A stretch of 5,294 bases of DNA from contig JAHWKS010000475.1 of assembly GCA_019347795.1 (NCBI GenBank), positions 1-5,294 of the forward strand. The letters are read 5' to 3'. This document shows positions 4,936 to 5,294 of this stretch, in pieces (the first letter of the stretch is position 1; each line of letters begins with the position of its first letter). Made by a program: the position numbers and the translations under genes. The notes beneath the pieces were generated by a model, which was not told where the DNA came from, searched no databases, and saw nothing but the letters and a program-made list of their open reading frames with translations. Origin of the DNA: Planctomycetota bacterium (GTDB lineage Bacteria; Planctomycetota; Planctomycetia; Pirellulales; Pirellulaceae).

Positions 4936-5294
4936 GACCGCCAGCGGCGTGGCGAGGAGGATGCCCAGGATCCCGCCCATGATCCCCATGAGGATCTGGG
5001 CCGCCAGGAGGGCCGACGGGGGGAGGCTGACCGCGCGCTGCTGGATGAAGGGCGTGACCAGGTACGTCTCGACGAGCTGCACGGCGCCGTAGAGGCCCAC
5101 CACCCAGAGTGCGAGGGTCGGGCTCTCGACGAACGCCACCAGCACCGCCGGCACCGCCGACACCACCGGCCCCAGGAAGGGCACGAAGGAGAGCAGCGCG
5201 GCCAGGATGGCCAGCCCGAGGGCCAGCGGCACGCCCAGCACCAGCAGTCCCACCGCGGTGAGCACGCCCACGACCGCCATGGAGGCGAGCCGCC
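4522..5294 (-). CDS. Chimeric frame: AI-2E family permease C-terminal part joined to a small exported Cys/Pro-rich protein (5' end outside window)
   Basis: One frame runs from the window edge to the TAA at 4522-4524 and has two parts. Numbering here starts from the Met at 5280, which is internal because RLAS precedes it in frame, as in the family. Residues 1-115 are the conserved C-terminal half of an AI-2E (PF01594-type) multi-pass membrane permease: GVLTAVGLLVLGVPLALGLA, FVPFLGPVVSAVPAVLVA, VQLVETYLVTPFIQQRAVSLPP, and GGILGILLATPLAV. Relatives normally continue with about 25-40 more residues forming the rest of the last helix and a short tail. Here these are missing. From residue 116 the sequence is unrelated: an Arg-Arg pair, a hydrophobic stretch, AHA, then a Cys- and Pro-rich region. 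Third-position GC is about 98% before residue 115 and about 67% after it (hand count). The frame is open, but whether one fused protein is made is doubtful. A recombination junction or a contig chimera is at least as likely as a functional fusion. Confidence 0.75.
   Translation of the reverse strand, partial: RLASMAVVGVLTAVGLLVLGVPLALGLAILAALLSFVPFLGPVVSAVPAVLVAFVESPTLALWVVGLYGAVQLVETYLVTPFIQQRAVSLPPSALLAAQILMGIMGGILGILLATPLAVSHTLAPSRRICIALLSGAIVAGGLAGLASQAHATCGDYLIVGDARQHSANGEQAMPPSHGDPAAPDRPGRTPCRGPQCSSGSGPLATPTPAPQQREQTSACILSGEQIERRPPRAAIPDETPLLLPPIARRLLRPPR

Overview
The window looks like chromosomal DNA from a planctomycete, most likely in or near Pirellulales. The main evidence is a DUF1559 pseudopilin-like protein with the full set of planctomycete signatures. 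A small lipoprotein of a type often found beside DUF1559 genes follows it, then an exported protein with two AhpD-like domains. The DNA is GC-rich. No RNA gene, CRISPR array, transposase or recognisable defence system was seen.

Layout. At the left edge (1-252, + strand) is the C-terminal end of a peptide methionine sulfoxide reductase, MsrA. It converges on a set of minus-strand genes across a 263-base gap (253-515) that holds perfect GC-rich inverted repeats. Read in their own direction, the minus-strand genes are: DUF1559 protein (4205-3243), small lipoprotein (3177-2791), signal-peptide protein with two carboxymuconolactone decarboxylase/AhpD-like domains (2757-1435), and a TIM-barrel sugar epimerase/isomerase-like protein (1331-516). 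Gaps are 65, 33 and 103 bases. The first three genes could share a transcript. The 65- and 103-base gaps hold strong hairpins without U-tracts, so expression may be stepped along the cluster.

At the right edge (4522-5294, minus strand) is one open reading frame made of two unrelated parts. The upstream part, which runs off the window, is the C-terminal membrane half of an AI-2E family permease. It stops short just after the family's ATPL motif near base 4936. The frame then continues without a stop into a signal-peptide-like segment and a small Cys/Pro-rich exported protein. Third-position GC falls from about 98% to about 67% (hand count) at that same point. This suggests a recombination or transfer junction, or a contig chimera, and it is the most unusual thing in the window.

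No shared pathway can be claimed. The middle cluster combines two envelope-targeted proteins, an exported AhpD-like protein and a probably cytoplasmic sugar isomerase-like enzyme. Their link rests on gene order only. Apart from the right-edge chimera and the inter-gene hairpins, this reads as an ordinary planctomycete region, and I did not find a convincing new multi-gene system.
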